Assembly (NCBI RefSeq): GCF_019396345.1
Contig: NZ_JAHKRM010000024.1
Span: forward strand, 155,788 to 219,787
Source of the DNA: Nonomuraea guangzhouensis
Lineage (GTDB): Bacteria; Actinomycetota; Actinomycetes; Streptosporangiales; Streptosporangiaceae
Reading direction: 5' to 3'
DNA length: 64,000 nucleotides
The notes below the pieces were generated by a model that saw nothing but the letters and a program-made list of their open reading frames with translations, did not search any database and was not told where the DNA came from. Numbering within the stretch: position 1 is the stretch's first letter; each line of letters begins with the position of its first letter. A program made the translations under genes and the position numbers. Of the stretch, positions 47,808 to 56,990 are shown piece after piece.

Positions 47808-49247
47808 AGCGGGCGCCGCGCCGGTCTCCCGCGCCCACTCCAGCAGCGCCTCGGTGGCGGTCTCCTTGCCGACCATGCCCTTGTCCAGCCGGAGCTCCAG
47901 CAGGAACTTGTACGCCTGCCCGACGACCGGGCCGGGACCGACGCCGAGGATGCGCTGGATCTCGTTGCCGTCGAGCTCCGGGCGGATCTTGGCCAGCTCC
48001 TCCTCGTCGGCGAGCCGGGCGATGCGCTCCTCCAACTGGTCGTACGTACGCGACAGCGCGGTCGCCTTGCGCTTGTTGCGGGTCGTGCAGTCGGCCCTGG
48101 TCAGCATGTGCAGCCGGTCGAGCAGGGGACCGGCGTCGCGCACGTAGCGGCGCACCGCGCTGTCGGTCCACTCCCCCGTGCCGTAACCGTGGAAGCGCAG
48201 GTGCAGCTCCACCAGCCGCGACACGTCGGCCACCACGTCCTTGGGGAACTTGAGCTCGGCCATGCGCTTCTTGGTCATCTGCGCCCCCACCACCTCGTGG
48301 TGATGGAAGGAGACCCGGCCGGCCGCCTCGTGCCGCCGCGTCTTGGGCTTGCCGATGTCGTGCAGGAGCGCGGCCCAGCGCAGGATCCGGTCGGGCTTGC
48401 CGTCGTCCTCCTGGGCGATGGCCTGGTCGAGGACGGTCAGCGTGTGCTCGTAGACGTCCTTGTGCCGGTGGTGCTCGTCGATCTCCAGACGGAGCTTGGG
48501 CAGCTCGGGCAGCACGTGCGCGGCCAGCCCGGTCTCGACCAGCAGGCGCAGGCCCTCGCGCGGGTAGGTGCCGCAGATCAGCTTGTCGAGCTCGTCGCGG
48601 ATGCGTTCGGCCGAGACGATCTCGATGCGCTCGGCCATGTCGGTCATCGCCTCGATCGCCTTGGCGTCGACCGTGAACCCGAGCTGCGAGGCGAACCTGG
48701 CCGCGCGCAGCATGCGCAGCGGGTCATCGTCGAAGGACTGCTCCGGCGTGCCCGGCGTGCGCAGCAGCTTGGCCGCCAGGTCGGTCAGGCCGCCGTAGGG
48801 GTCGACGAACTCGTGCCCCGGCAGCCGCACGGCCATCGCGTTGACCGCGAAGTCGCGCCGCTCCAGGTCGGCCTCCAGCGTCTCGCCGTACATGACGTCG
48901 GGCTTGCGGGACTTGGGGTCGTACGACTCGCTGCGGTAGGTGGTGATCTCCAGCAGCGAGCCGCCCTTGCGCACGCCGACCGTGCCGAAGTCGATGCCGA
49001 TCGTCCAGACCGAGTCGGCCCAGTCCCTGACCAGCTCGAGCACCCGTTCGGGGCGGGCGTCGGTGGTCAGGTCGAGATCGTTGCCCACGCGGCCGAGCAG
49101 GAGGTCGCGCACCGGGCCGCCGACGAGGGCCAGCTCGTGTCCCTTCGCGGCGAACAACCGGCCGAGCTCGTCGGCCACCGGAGCGATCTTGCGGAACAGG
49201 TCGGTCATGGCCCGCTGCTGGCTTTCGGTCAGATTTGAGTCGGACAA
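47805..49247 (-). CDS. cca: CCA tRNA nucleotidyltransferase
   Basis: The 480-residue enzyme has the class II nucleotidyltransferase head (LVGGPVRDLLLGR, DLDLTTDAR), motif RRDFAVNAMAVRL, the RNA-binding neck, and an HD domain (ALLHDIGKPKTRRHE). It adds or repairs the 3' CCA of tRNAs, or acts only on part of it. The TTG start is chosen because an AAAGGA RBS precedes it; an ATG 39 bp downstream is also possible, and a longer frame upstream reaches into the divergent spacer. Confidence 0.94.
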   Translation of the reverse strand: MSDSNLTESQQRAMTDLFRKIAPVADELGRLFAAKGHELALVGGPVRDLLLGRVGNDLDLTTDARPERVLELVRDWADSVWTIGIDFGTVGVRKGGSLLEITTYRSESYDPKSRKPDVMYGETLEADLERRDFAVNAMAVRLPGHEFVDPYGGLTDLAAKLLRTPGTPEQSFDDDPLRMLRAARFASQLGFTVDAKAIEAMTDMAERIEIVSAERIRDELDKLICGTYPREGLRLLVETGLAAHVLPELPKLRLEIDEHHRHKDVYEHTLTVLDQAIAQEDDGKPDRILRWAALLHDIGKPKTRRHEAAGRVSFHHHEVVGAQMTKKRMAELKFPKDVVADVSRLVELHLRFHGYGTGEWTDSAVRRYVRDAGPLLDRLHMLTRADCTTRNKRKATALSRTYDQLEERIARLADEEELAKIRPELDGNEIQRILGVGPGPVVGQAYKFLLELRLDKGMVGKETATEALLEWARETGAAPA

Positions 49248-49357
49248 GCTGGGTAGGTCCTTTAATTCCGGAACATATCCCCCGAGCCACATCCAGTCGG
49301 GGTTACCGTCGGTCAGGGGACCGTCGGGGGCCATGGAACCAGGCCAGGAGGTCTTCT

Positions 49358-49882
49358 ATGAAGGACGCCCTCGCGATCCACCGCTGGCTCCTCGCACACC
49401 AGGTCCATCATGAGATCGTACGCCTTCCGCGCCCCATGACTTGCGTGGACGAGTTGCCTTATGCGGTCTCCGCCGCGCCCGAGCGGTGCGTGGCGGTCAC
49501 GGTGTTCGAGGTCGCCACGAGAATCGGCCGCGAGGTCGTCGTCGCCGTCGTCTCCGCCGTCTCCGATCCGCCGCAGCCCGGGGCCGTGGGCGGCGCGCTC
49601 GGTGTACGGAAAGTGCGCCTCGCCCCGGCTTTCCTGGTCAACTCCGCCACCGACTACGCGGCCGGGCTCGTCAGCCCGTTCCTGCTGCCCGATGACCTGG
49701 CCATGGTAGTGGACGACCGGCTCCGCGCCGATGCCGATGCGATCTTCACGGCCACTGGCGAGCGCCACACGGCCCTCACCATGCGCGCCCTTGACCTGCT
49801 GACACTCCTGCGTGGCAAGACGGTGAACCTGCGTGTCCCACGACCCAGAGGAAGCCGCCAGGCGGTCGCGCTGCGGCACTGA
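49358..49882 (+). CDS. YbaK/aminoacyl-tRNA deacylase-domain protein
   Basis: The 174-residue protein has an AGGAGG RBS and starts MKDALAIHRWLLAHQVHHEI. The YbaK/ProX core is visible as HEIVRLPRPMTCVDELPYAV, RCVAVTVFEV, KVRLAPAFLVNSATDYAAGL and SPFLLPDDLAMVVDDRL. YbaK relatives deacylate mischarged tRNA-Pro or tRNA-Cys. The usual catalytic Lys in VKTLV is not clear here, so editing activity is uncertain. It lies between cca and the DUF6049-murJ operon. Confidence 0.78.
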   Translation: MKDALAIHRWLLAHQVHHEIVRLPRPMTCVDELPYAVSAAPERCVAVTVFEVATRIGREVVVAVVSAVSDPPQPGAVGGALGVRKVRLAPAFLVNSATDYAAGLVSPFLLPDDLAMVVDDRLRADADAIFTATGERHTALTMRALDLLTLLRGKTVNLRVPRPRGSRQAVALRH

Positions 49883-49929
49883 ACCCGTACCATTGCGGGC
49901 GTGCGTCGTACTCCAGCTCGGGCGGACGC

Positions 49930-52047
49930 GTGATCCGTAAGGCCACGCTCCTCGCCGTTCTCTCCGTCGCGTTGCTCGCGCCCACGGTCGCGACGACGCC
50001 GAGTACGGCTGCCGTGAAGACGCCGGGCACAACCGCCGCGAAGGCGAGCAGGCAGACGATGGCGATCTCGATCACGTCCATCACGCCGGACGCGCCGACG
50101 AGCCTGACCACGCCGATCAAGATCACCGGCACGGTCCGCAACGACATGGGCGAAGCGATGACCAACCTGCGGGTTCAGCTGCGTTATTCGGCGCAGAAGT
50201 TCCCCGACCGGGCCACCATGTCCGCCTACCAGTCCGACCAGAACCCGGCGACCCTGCCGCCGATCGTCTCTCAGCGCGTGTCCTTCATGGACATCCCGGC
50301 GTTGGACGCGGGAGCCTCCAAGGCCTTCGAGATCCTGGCGACGCCCGTGCAGCTCGGGCTTACGTCGTTCGGCGTCTATCCCATAGCCGTCGACGTGGCC
50401 CGGTTCAATGTGCCGATCTCCTCGCAGCGCACCTACCTGACGTACGCGCCGACGACACCGCAGAAACTGCCGCGCAACCGGCTGGCCATCGCCCTGCCCA
50501 TCATCGACCAGGCGCATCGGGCCGAGAACGACAACTTCGTCGACGACAAGCTGGGCGCGGAGCTGACCGGTAAAGGCCGACTCGCCCAGCTGGCGGGCAT
50601 CGCCTCGACCGCGCACAAGAGCGTCACCTGGTTCTTCGACCCCGCGCTCCTCGACGACGTGCAGGCCCTGTCCAAGCCGCACCGGCTCAAGGGCAAGAAC
50701 CAGGCCGCCGATCCCAACGCCACGAAGTGGCTCGACTCGCTGCGCACCGCGCTGGCCGACTCCCCGGTCGTGGCCACGCCGTACGGCGATCCCGACGTCG
50801 CCGCGCTTGCCCACCAGGGCCTGGACGGCCAGACCGGCAAGGCGATCGAGATGGGCGGCCAGGTCGCCAGGGAGTTGCTCAAGCGCGACGTGCCGCTGAC
50901 CACGAACTGGCCGGTCGGGGGCGTGCTCGATCCCGACGCGCTCGACCTGCTCTCCGTCGCCAAGGTCGACCGGGTGCTGCTCAACTCCACGAACCTGCCG
51001 CCGCAGCCGCCGGTCACGTTCACGCCCGACGCCGCCGGCACGCTCGACAGCGTCCAGGGGCCGGTCACCGCGCTGGTCGCCGACGCAGAGCTGACCCGCA
51101 CGTTCGAGCCTGATTCCACCGCGCCGAGCTCGGTCGTGCTGAACAAGCAGCACTTCATCGCCGAGACCGCGATGATCGCCGCCGAGCCCGGTCAGACGAA
51201 GCCCAGGTCGCTGGTCATCGCGCCCTCGCGGCGCTGGGACCCGAGCCCGGCGCTGGTCAACACCCTGCTCAAGACCGCGAACCGGCTGCCGTGGCTGGAG
51301 TTGACCCCGCTCAGCTCGATCAAGCCGAGCAAGACGTCCACGCCCAGGGCCGCGCTCACCTACTCCGACCAGGACCGCAAGGACGAGCTCAGCGCCAAAT
51401 ACCTCGGCCCGATCAAGGACGTCGCCGCGCAGGCGCAGCTCACCGCCCTGATCGCCGCGGAGCCCAAGCAGCACTCCGACTTCGACGCCGCGGTGCTCAG
51501 GCTGACCTCCGCCTCCTGGCGCAACAGCACGCGCGCGGGCCGCTCGGCCACCAAGCTGGTCGACGAGGCCATCCAGACCCAGATGGACAAGATCTCCATC
51601 ACCGGCGCCGACCCCGATCGGCCGCGCACGCTGGCCGGGAGCAACGGCCAGGTGCCCATCAGCGTGAAGAACGCGACCGGTGACACGATCGCCCTCTACA
51701 TCGACGTGAAGAGCAACAACCCCGGGCTCCTCCAGATCGACGACACGCCGGCGAAGAAGCTGCTGACGATCCCCGATGACAACAACGGCGGCGTCCAGGT
51801 GCCGATGAACGCGACGACCAGCGGTGACGCCACGGTGAGCGTCCAGCTCATGACCAGGAACGGCCTGAAGTACGGCAAGCCCGTCAAGCTGACGATCCGC
51901 ACCACCGGCTACACAGGGATCGCCCTGGTGATCGTCGGGGCGGCGCTGGCGGTTATGCTCGCCGCCGTCGTCACACGGCTGCTACGGCGCCGATCACAGC
52001 GACGCCTCGCAAAGGCCGCCAAGAGCCGGGAAAGTGAGACCGTATGA
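49930..52047 (+). CDS. DUF6049 secreted/membrane-anchored protein next to murJ
   Basis: The 705-residue product has an N-terminal signal peptide (KATLLAVLSVALLAPTVATT), a large extracytoplasmic region with an Ig-like first domain (ITSITPDAPTSLTTPIKITG) and a polysaccharide-deacetylase-like TIM-barrel look in the middle, and a C-terminal membrane helix (GIALVIVGAALAVMLAAVVT) with a basic cytosolic tail. This gene precedes murJ in many actinobacteria (equivalent in position to Rv3909). Its stop overlaps the murJ start, so it is probably an envelope partner; function unproven. Confidence 0.82.
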   Translation: MIRKATLLAVLSVALLAPTVATTPSTAAVKTPGTTAAKASRQTMAISITSITPDAPTSLTTPIKITGTVRNDMGEAMTNLRVQLRYSAQKFPDRATMSAYQSDQNPATLPPIVSQRVSFMDIPALDAGASKAFEILATPVQLGLTSFGVYPIAVDVARFNVPISSQRTYLTYAPTTPQKLPRNRLAIALPIIDQAHRAENDNFVDDKLGAELTGKGRLAQLAGIASTAHKSVTWFFDPALLDDVQALSKPHRLKGKNQAADPNATKWLDSLRTALADSPVVATPYGDPDVAALAHQGLDGQTGKAIEMGGQVARELLKRDVPLTTNWPVGGVLDPDALDLLSVAKVDRVLLNSTNLPPQPPVTFTPDAAGTLDSVQGPVTALVADAELTRTFEPDSTAPSSVVLNKQHFIAETAMIAAEPGQTKPRSLVIAPSRRWDPSPALVNTLLKTANRLPWLELTPLSSIKPSKTSTPRAALTYSDQDRKDELSAKYLGPIKDVAAQAQLTALIAAEPKQHSDFDAAVLRLTSASWRNSTRAGRSATKLVDEAIQTQMDKISITGADPDRPRTLAGSNGQVPISVKNATGDTIALYIDVKSNNPGLLQIDDTPAKKLLTIPDDNNGGVQVPMNATTSGDATVSVQLMTRNGLKYGKPVKLTIRTTGYTGIALVIVGAALAVMLAAVVTRLLRRRSQRRLAKAAKSRESETV

Positions 52048-53657
52048 GCCGCATATTGCGGGCCAGCGCCATCATGGCGGCGGGCACGATGGTGTCCAGG
52101 GTCACGGGATTCGTGCGGACGATGGTGCTCGCCTCCGCGATCGGCACCTTCGCCATGGGCGACGCCTACAACGCCGCGTACGCCATCCCGTACAGCATTC
52201 TCGACCTGCTGCTGCTCGGCGTGCTCAGCAGCGTCGTGGTGCCGATGATCGTCAAGGCGCAGCAGCGCGACTACGACGGCGGCCGGGCGTACGAGCAGCG
52301 GCTCATGACGCTGGCCACGGTCGCGCTGATGGTCGTCGCCGTGCTGGCCGTGCTGGCGGCCCCGCTGCTCATCGACCTCTACACCACCGACTGGGAGCCC
52401 GGCAGCCGCAAGTTCGAGGTCACGGTGCTGCTGGCCAGGTTCATCCTGCCGCAGCTGGCCTTCTTCGGCGTCGGCGCGGTCGCCGGGGCCATTCTCAACA
52501 CGCGTGACCGCTACGCGGCCCCCATGTGGGCGCCGGTGGTCAACAACCTCGTGGTCATCTGCGTGCTGGTGCTCTACATCGTGGTGGCCGGCAAGACCGG
52601 CGGCGACATCGGCCTGGTCACCAACGGCCAGATCGCGCTGCTCGGCCTGGGCACCACGGCGGGCATCGTGGCGCAGGCCGCCGTGCTGATCGTCGCGCTC
52701 AAGCGGATCGGGTTCTCCTTCGTGGCGCGCTTCGACGTGCGCAACGCGCGGCTGGGCGAGATGGGCCGGGCGGGAATCTGGACCATCGGCTACGTGGTGG
52801 TCACTCAGCTCGGCTTCATGCTGACCACCAACCTGTCCAGCGCGGCGGGCGACGCGGTGCAAGGTCACGGCATCAGCCCGTACACGCTGGCCTTCCAGCT
52901 CTTCCAGCTGCCCTACGGCGTCATCGGCGTCTCGGTGATCACGGCCATGCTGCCCAGGATGAGCCGGGCGGTGGAAGACGGGCGACTCGACGAGGTCCGC
53001 TCCGAGTTCGGATCGAGCGTGCGGCTCATCAGCTCGGTGATGGTCCCGGTGTCGCTGCTGCTGATGGTGCTCGGCCCGGCGATCACCGTGCCGCTGTACG
53101 CCCATGGCGTCACCTCGGCGGACGCGGCGGTCTACATCGGCAACGTGCTGCAGGTCTACGGCCTGGCGCTGGTGCCGTTCTCGATCTTCCAGTTGCTGCT
53201 GCGGGTCTTCTACAGCTTCGGCGACACCCGGACGCCCGTGTACGTCGGCGCGGCGACGACCGCGGTCAACGCGCTGCTGATGGTACTGTTCAACGTCCTG
53301 CTGCCGGCTCGCTACGCGGTGATGGGATTGGCCTTCGCCTATGCCGTCGCCTATACGATCGGCGCGGGCGGGGCCTGGATTCTCGCTGCTCGTCGCGTCA
53401 GGGGACTGGGTGGCTGGAAGATCGGAATGGCTCTGACCAGGATGTACCTGTCGGCGCTGCCCACCGCGGTGCTGGCGCTGGTCTGCGTCTGGGCGGTTCA
53501 GGACGTGTTCGGCGGTCTCACCTTCCTCAACTCGCTGATCGCGCTGGCCGTGGGCGGCGGGCTGGGCATGCTGCTGTACCTGGGCGTCGCCCATCGCATG
53601 CGCATCCCGGAGGTCAACTCGATCGTTGGGATGGTTGCCGGGCGGGTAGGCCGGTAA
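52044..53657 (+). CDS. murJ: Lipid II flippase MurJ (MviN)
   Basis: The 537-residue protein has fourteen predicted helices of the MOP superfamily. It starts MSRILRASAIMAAGTMVSRV and has TGFVRTMVLASAIGT, the central cavity Arg positions (ARFILPQLAFFGVGA), and VYGLALVPFSIFQLLLRVFY. It flips lipid II to the outer face for peptidoglycan synthesis. Unlike the mycobacterial fused form, the pseudokinase is a separate downstream gene here. It overlaps the DUF6049 gene by 4 bp. Confidence 0.95.
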   Translation: MSRILRASAIMAAGTMVSRVTGFVRTMVLASAIGTFAMGDAYNAAYAIPYSILDLLLLGVLSSVVVPMIVKAQQRDYDGGRAYEQRLMTLATVALMVVAVLAVLAAPLLIDLYTTDWEPGSRKFEVTVLLARFILPQLAFFGVGAVAGAILNTRDRYAAPMWAPVVNNLVVICVLVLYIVVAGKTGGDIGLVTNGQIALLGLGTTAGIVAQAAVLIVALKRIGFSFVARFDVRNARLGEMGRAGIWTIGYVVVTQLGFMLTTNLSSAAGDAVQGHGISPYTLAFQLFQLPYGVIGVSVITAMLPRMSRAVEDGRLDEVRSEFGSSVRLISSVMVPVSLLLMVLGPAITVPLYAHGVTSADAAVYIGNVLQVYGLALVPFSIFQLLLRVFYSFGDTRTPVYVGAATTAVNALLMVLFNVLLPARYAVMGLAFAYAVAYTIGAGGAWILAARRVRGLGGWKIGMALTRMYLSALPTAVLALVCVWAVQDVFGGLTFLNSLIALAVGGGLGMLLYLGVAHRMRIPEVNSIVGMVAGRVGR

Positions 53658-53822
53658 AGAACGCGGGTGGAACCGGCGCGGCACTAGCATGGTGCCGACA
53701 CGCGCGAATGGAAGCAGGAGGGGCGTGGGCGGATCCACCCGGCATAGCGTGCCTACGTGGTACACCCCCACGCAGGTGAGTCGAGTCATGTGCACCCCCG
53801 AGCGGCCGAGCGGAGTGAGTCA

Positions 53823-55328
53823 GTGAGCACGTCGTCGGTCGAACCCGGCACCCGTCTCGCCGAACGCTTCCGGCTTGAGGACAGGGTGAGCGAGTCCGAT
53901 GGAGCCACTCTGTGGAAGGCGATCGACGAGATCCTCGCGCGACCCGTCGCGGTCCACACCTTCTCCCCTGACTTTCCCCGTGTCCACGAAGTGGTCACCG
54001 CCGCCCGCGCCGCCAGCAGGCTCACCGATCCGCGTCTGACCCAGGTGTTCGACGCGGCCGAGCACGACGACCATTCGTACGTGGTCAGTGAGTGGGTGAC
54101 CGGCGACAACCTGTCCGACCTGCTCGCGGCTGGCCCGCTGGAGCCGGAGCGAGCCGCCGGCCTGGTCGCCGAGGCCGCCGAGGCGCTGACCCACGCCCAC
54201 GAGTCCGACCTCTACCACCTGTGCCTGCGCCCCGAGCACCTGGTGTGGACGACCGGCAACACGGTCAAGGTGCTCGGCGTCGCGGTCGACGCGGCGCTGT
54301 CCGGCCTCACCACCGACCAGCCCGCCCTCGACGACGCCGAAGGGCTGGGCCGCCTGCTCTATGCGGGGCTGTCCGGCCACTGGCCGGGCGACGAGGAGGA
54401 GACCGGCCTGCCGACGGCGCCGATGATCGACGGGCACTTCTGCTCGCCCCGCCAGGTCACGGCCGGAGTGCCCGGATACCTCGACGCGGTCACCATCAGG
54501 GCCTGCCTGCCCGAGTCCCGCAAGGGCAACGCCCCGCTGACCAGCCCGTCCGAGATCGCCGACGCGCTCGCCAACGTGGCCCGGCCCATGCCCATCCCGA
54601 TCGCCTATTCCCCGACGCCGGCGGTGCAGTCGGCCTCGCACTCCGAAGGCATCGAGACCGAGCGGCGCCCGCCGCTGCCCCCGCAGCCCCGACCCATGCC
54701 GTCCCGCGCGCAGGGCGGCGGCAGCACGCTCAACCGGGTGCTGATGACCGTCGTGGTGCTGCTCGTCATCGCCGCGGTCGGCGTCGGCGCCTGGACGATC
54801 GGCCGCAGCCTGGGCAGTCCGAACACCCCGCAGGCGGAGACCTCCCCGACCGCCTCGGCCTCCGCGTCCGCGCAGCCGATGGTCGTCGTGAAGCCGGAGA
54901 AGGCGACAGGCTTCGACCCGCTCGCCGACCGGGACGAGAAGAACGAGATGGCGCCGCTCACCATCGACGGCAAGCCCAGCACGTTCTGGAAGACGGAAAA
55001 CTACAACAGCGCCGACCTGGGCAATCTCAAGGACGGCGTGGGTCTGCTGCTCGACATGGGCAAGTCCATGCAGATCGGCGACGTGGTGGCTACGCTGGCC
55101 GAAGCGTCCGGTGCGAGCGTCGAGCTGAAGGTCGGCGACGCGCCCGAGCTGGGCTCGCTGAAGACCGTCGCCAAGGAGAAAAACGGGGCCGGGAAGATCA
55201 CCTTGAAGCCTGATCAAGCCGCAAGTGGTCGGTACGTTTTGATCTGGTTTACCCGGCTTCCGGCAGATGCGGGCAAGTTTCATGGCACCATCTATGAAGT
55301 AGTGGTGCATTCTCCCGGATCGGCATAA
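53823..55328 (+). CDS. Membrane pseudokinase with discoidin-like extracytoplasmic domain
   Basis: The 501-residue protein starts at a GTG with GGAG RBS; an in-frame GTG 66 bp upstream is possible. Residues 1-260 show a protein kinase fold (LAERFRLEDRVSESDGATLW) whose key residues are lost: the VAIK Lys is His (VAVHTF), the HRD loop reads HLCLRPEHLVW, and DFG reads LGVAVD. A Pro-rich linker, one membrane helix (LMTVVVLLVIAAVGVGAWTI) and a C-terminal F5/8-like beta domain (DGKPSTFWKTENYNSADLGN) follow. It corresponds to the C-terminal half of mycobacterial MviN Rv3910, whose pseudokinase binds FhaA when phosphorylated. Confidence 0.88.
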   Translation: MSTSSVEPGTRLAERFRLEDRVSESDGATLWKAIDEILARPVAVHTFSPDFPRVHEVVTAARAASRLTDPRLTQVFDAAEHDDHSYVVSEWVTGDNLSDLLAAGPLEPERAAGLVAEAAEALTHAHESDLYHLCLRPEHLVWTTGNTVKVLGVAVDAALSGLTTDQPALDDAEGLGRLLYAGLSGHWPGDEEETGLPTAPMIDGHFCSPRQVTAGVPGYLDAVTIRACLPESRKGNAPLTSPSEIADALANVARPMPIPIAYSPTPAVQSASHSEGIETERRPPLPPQPRPMPSRAQGGGSTLNRVLMTVVVLLVIAAVGVGAWTIGRSLGSPNTPQAETSPTASASASAQPMVVVKPEKATGFDPLADRDEKNEMAPLTIDGKPSTFWKTENYNSADLGNLKDGVGLLLDMGKSMQIGDVVATLAEASGASVELKVGDAPELGSLKTVAKEKNGAGKITLKPDQAASGRYVLIWFTRLPADAGKFHGTIYEVVVHSPGSA

Positions 55329-55344
55329 CCCAGGAATCCCTCTT

Positions 55345-55980
55345 GTGAACTCCCCACCCGATACACCTTCATCCGCGGAGCGGCCCGCCGTCACCGACGC
55401 CGAGCTGCTGACCGCGCACATCAATGGGGATCCTCACGCCTTCAGCGAGATCGTCAAAAGACACCGTGACCGCATGTGGGCCGTGGCCCTGCGCACGCTG
55501 GGCGATCCCGACGAGGCGGCCGACGCCGTGCAGGACGCTTTCGTATCGGCCTACCGGAAGGCGGGCACGTTCCGCGGCGAGGCTGCGGTCACCACGTGGC
55601 TGCACCGGATCGTGGTCAACGCCTGCCTTGACCGGATGCGCCGTAAATCTGTCAGACCGGTGGCCGATGACGAGCTCATCGAGGCCGCCGAGCGTGACAC
55701 GCCGATGCCCGATCAGACGGGTGAGCGTGAGGTTTCGATGGAGGTTTCGGCCGCTCTGAAAATGCTTCCCACAGACCAGCGGGCCGCGCTGGTGCTCGTC
55801 GACATGATGGGCTATTCGGTCGAAGACGCAGCTCAGGTGCTCGAAGTGCCCAGCGGGACGGTGAAGAGCCGGTGCGCGCGGGGGCGCGCGAAACTTGCCC
55901 CAATTCTTTCGCATCTGCGGAACCGATCGGACCTCAGTCGCGTCTCATCCGCGAAGGGAGCAGAACTTCGTGACGGGTGA
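55345..55980 (+). CDS. sigM: ECF sigma factor SigM
   Basis: The 211-residue protein has region 2 (HAFSEIVKRHRDRMWAVALR, DAVQDAFVSAYRKAGTFRGE) and region 4 (LPTDQRAALVLVDMMGYSVE, VPSGTVKSRCARGRAKL). It lies between the pseudokinase and an anti-sigma gene as sigM does in actinobacteria. SigM is linked to envelope stress or development. The GTG has little RBS, and the gene is probably read from the murJ side as well as its own promoter. Confidence 0.92.
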   Translation: MNSPPDTPSSAERPAVTDAELLTAHINGDPHAFSEIVKRHRDRMWAVALRTLGDPDEAADAVQDAFVSAYRKAGTFRGEAAVTTWLHRIVVNACLDRMRRKSVRPVADDELIEAAERDTPMPDQTGEREVSMEVSAALKMLPTDQRAALVLVDMMGYSVEDAAQVLEVPSGTVKSRCARGRAKLAPILSHLRNRSDLSRVSSAKGAELRDG

Positions 55981-56845
55981 TACGCACTACGATCTGGAAA
56001 TCCTGGCCGAGTTGGCCGAGGGTCTCCTAGACGCTGGCACGGCCCGCCAGGTCCGCGAGCATCTCGCGGTATGCGACCCCTGCGGGGAGCTACTGGCTGA
56101 CCTGGCAGCGGTTCGCGAGGTGCTCGCGGCGACTCCGACTCCGGCCATGCCGATGGGGGTGGCCCTGCGCATCGACAAGGCGCTGGCCGCCGAAGCGGGA
56201 TCCGGGCGAGGGGGTGTCGGCCTCGCGGAAGCACCCAACTGGGATGAGCTCATGCGAGACTCTCCTTGGGTGCCGGGAAACGACCCTCAGCAGCCGGAGC
56301 CGGTGCGCCTCGGAGTGGTCTCCGACGACGGCACCATCGTCCCGGCCGGGCGCAAGGCCGCACGACGACGCCGGTGGGCGATGCCCGCGGTCGCCGCTGC
56401 CGCCGCTGCGGCTGTGGTGGGCACCGCGGTTATCTCGACCAACCTGTTCTCGGGTGGCGGCACCGTCGTCGCCGGGCAGCAGGGAGTGACCACTGACGCG
56501 CCGGCCCCGACCACGTCGGAACTACGCGCCAAGGCGTACGCGCTGACCGACAGTGGGCACAACTACAGCGACCAGGAGTTGAAGCAGCCACTCGAAAACT
56601 TTTTCGGGCCTGCTCCCATAGTGGGTGGCGGCTCCTCTGACGTCGACGCGGTCGACAAGTGCGTCAACCGGGTGGCCAACCGTACGAAGCTCAAGGTCTT
56701 CGCGGTCGACCAGGGCCAGTACAACGGGCAGGAGGCCGTCATCATGACCTCCTGGAAGAACAAGTCGGCCAAGACGCTCCGCATCGACATCGTCGACCCG
56801 TTCAACTGCAAGAACCTACGCAAGCCCACGGTGGGCAGTTGGTAG
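55970..56845 (+). CDS. Zinc-finger anti-sigma factor of SigM (RsmA-like)
   Basis: The 291-residue protein overlaps sigM by 11 bp. It has an N-terminal anti-sigma domain with His31-x3-Cys35-x2-Cys38 (REHLAVCDPCGEL), a cytosolic linker, one membrane helix (WAMPAVAAAAAAAVVGTAVI), and an extracytoplasmic domain of about 130 residues with two Cys (DKCVNRV, FNCKNLRK) likely to pair. Binding of SigM at the membrane until a signal arrives is the expected role. In S. coelicolor the equivalent RsmA carries an iron-sulfur cluster; whether this one does is unknown. Confidence 0.9.
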   Translation: MTGDTHYDLEILAELAEGLLDAGTARQVREHLAVCDPCGELLADLAAVREVLAATPTPAMPMGVALRIDKALAAEAGSGRGGVGLAEAPNWDELMRDSPWVPGNDPQQPEPVRLGVVSDDGTIVPAGRKAARRRRWAMPAVAAAAAAAVVGTAVISTNLFSGGGTVVAGQQGVTTDAPAPTTSELRAKAYALTDSGHNYSDQELKQPLENFFGPAPIVGGGSSDVDAVDKCVNRVANRTKLKVFAVDQGQYNGQEAVIMTSWKNKSAKTLRIDIVDPFNCKNLRKPTVGSW

Positions 56846-56874
56846 CTTGATGAGCCGCTGGTAACTTGATTCCC

Positions 56875-56906
56875 ACGTCAGAGCCCGCTTCGGCGGGCTC
56901 TGACGT
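56875..56906 (+). terminator. Terminator after the sigM operon
   Basis: ACGTCAGAGCCCGC and its perfect complement form a 14-bp stem on a TTCG tetraloop, 30 bp after the anti-sigma stop. It separates the sigM operon from trxBA. Confidence 0.9.
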
Positions 56907-56932
56907 TATGGGCGTACGTTGAGAGCAACCCC

Positions 56933-56959
56933 GGGAATCACGGCGGCCCAGGATCTGTT
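56933..56959 (+). promoter_or_regulatory. SigR-type promoter of trxBA
   Basis: GGGAAT (56933-56938) and GTT (56957-56959) are separated by exactly 18 bp, the consensus of the disulfide-stress sigma factor SigR of Streptomyces, which drives trxBA there. It lies 32 bp ahead of the trxB start. SigR itself is not in this window. Confidence 0.8.
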
Positions 56960-56990
56960 GTGGCGACAGGCAAAAGCAGACGAGGAAGGC

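Noticed and set aside
51909..53795. 628-codon minus-strand frame over murJ
   Set aside because: It is antisense to murJ; His/Arg/Gln-rich low complexity typical of shadow frames.
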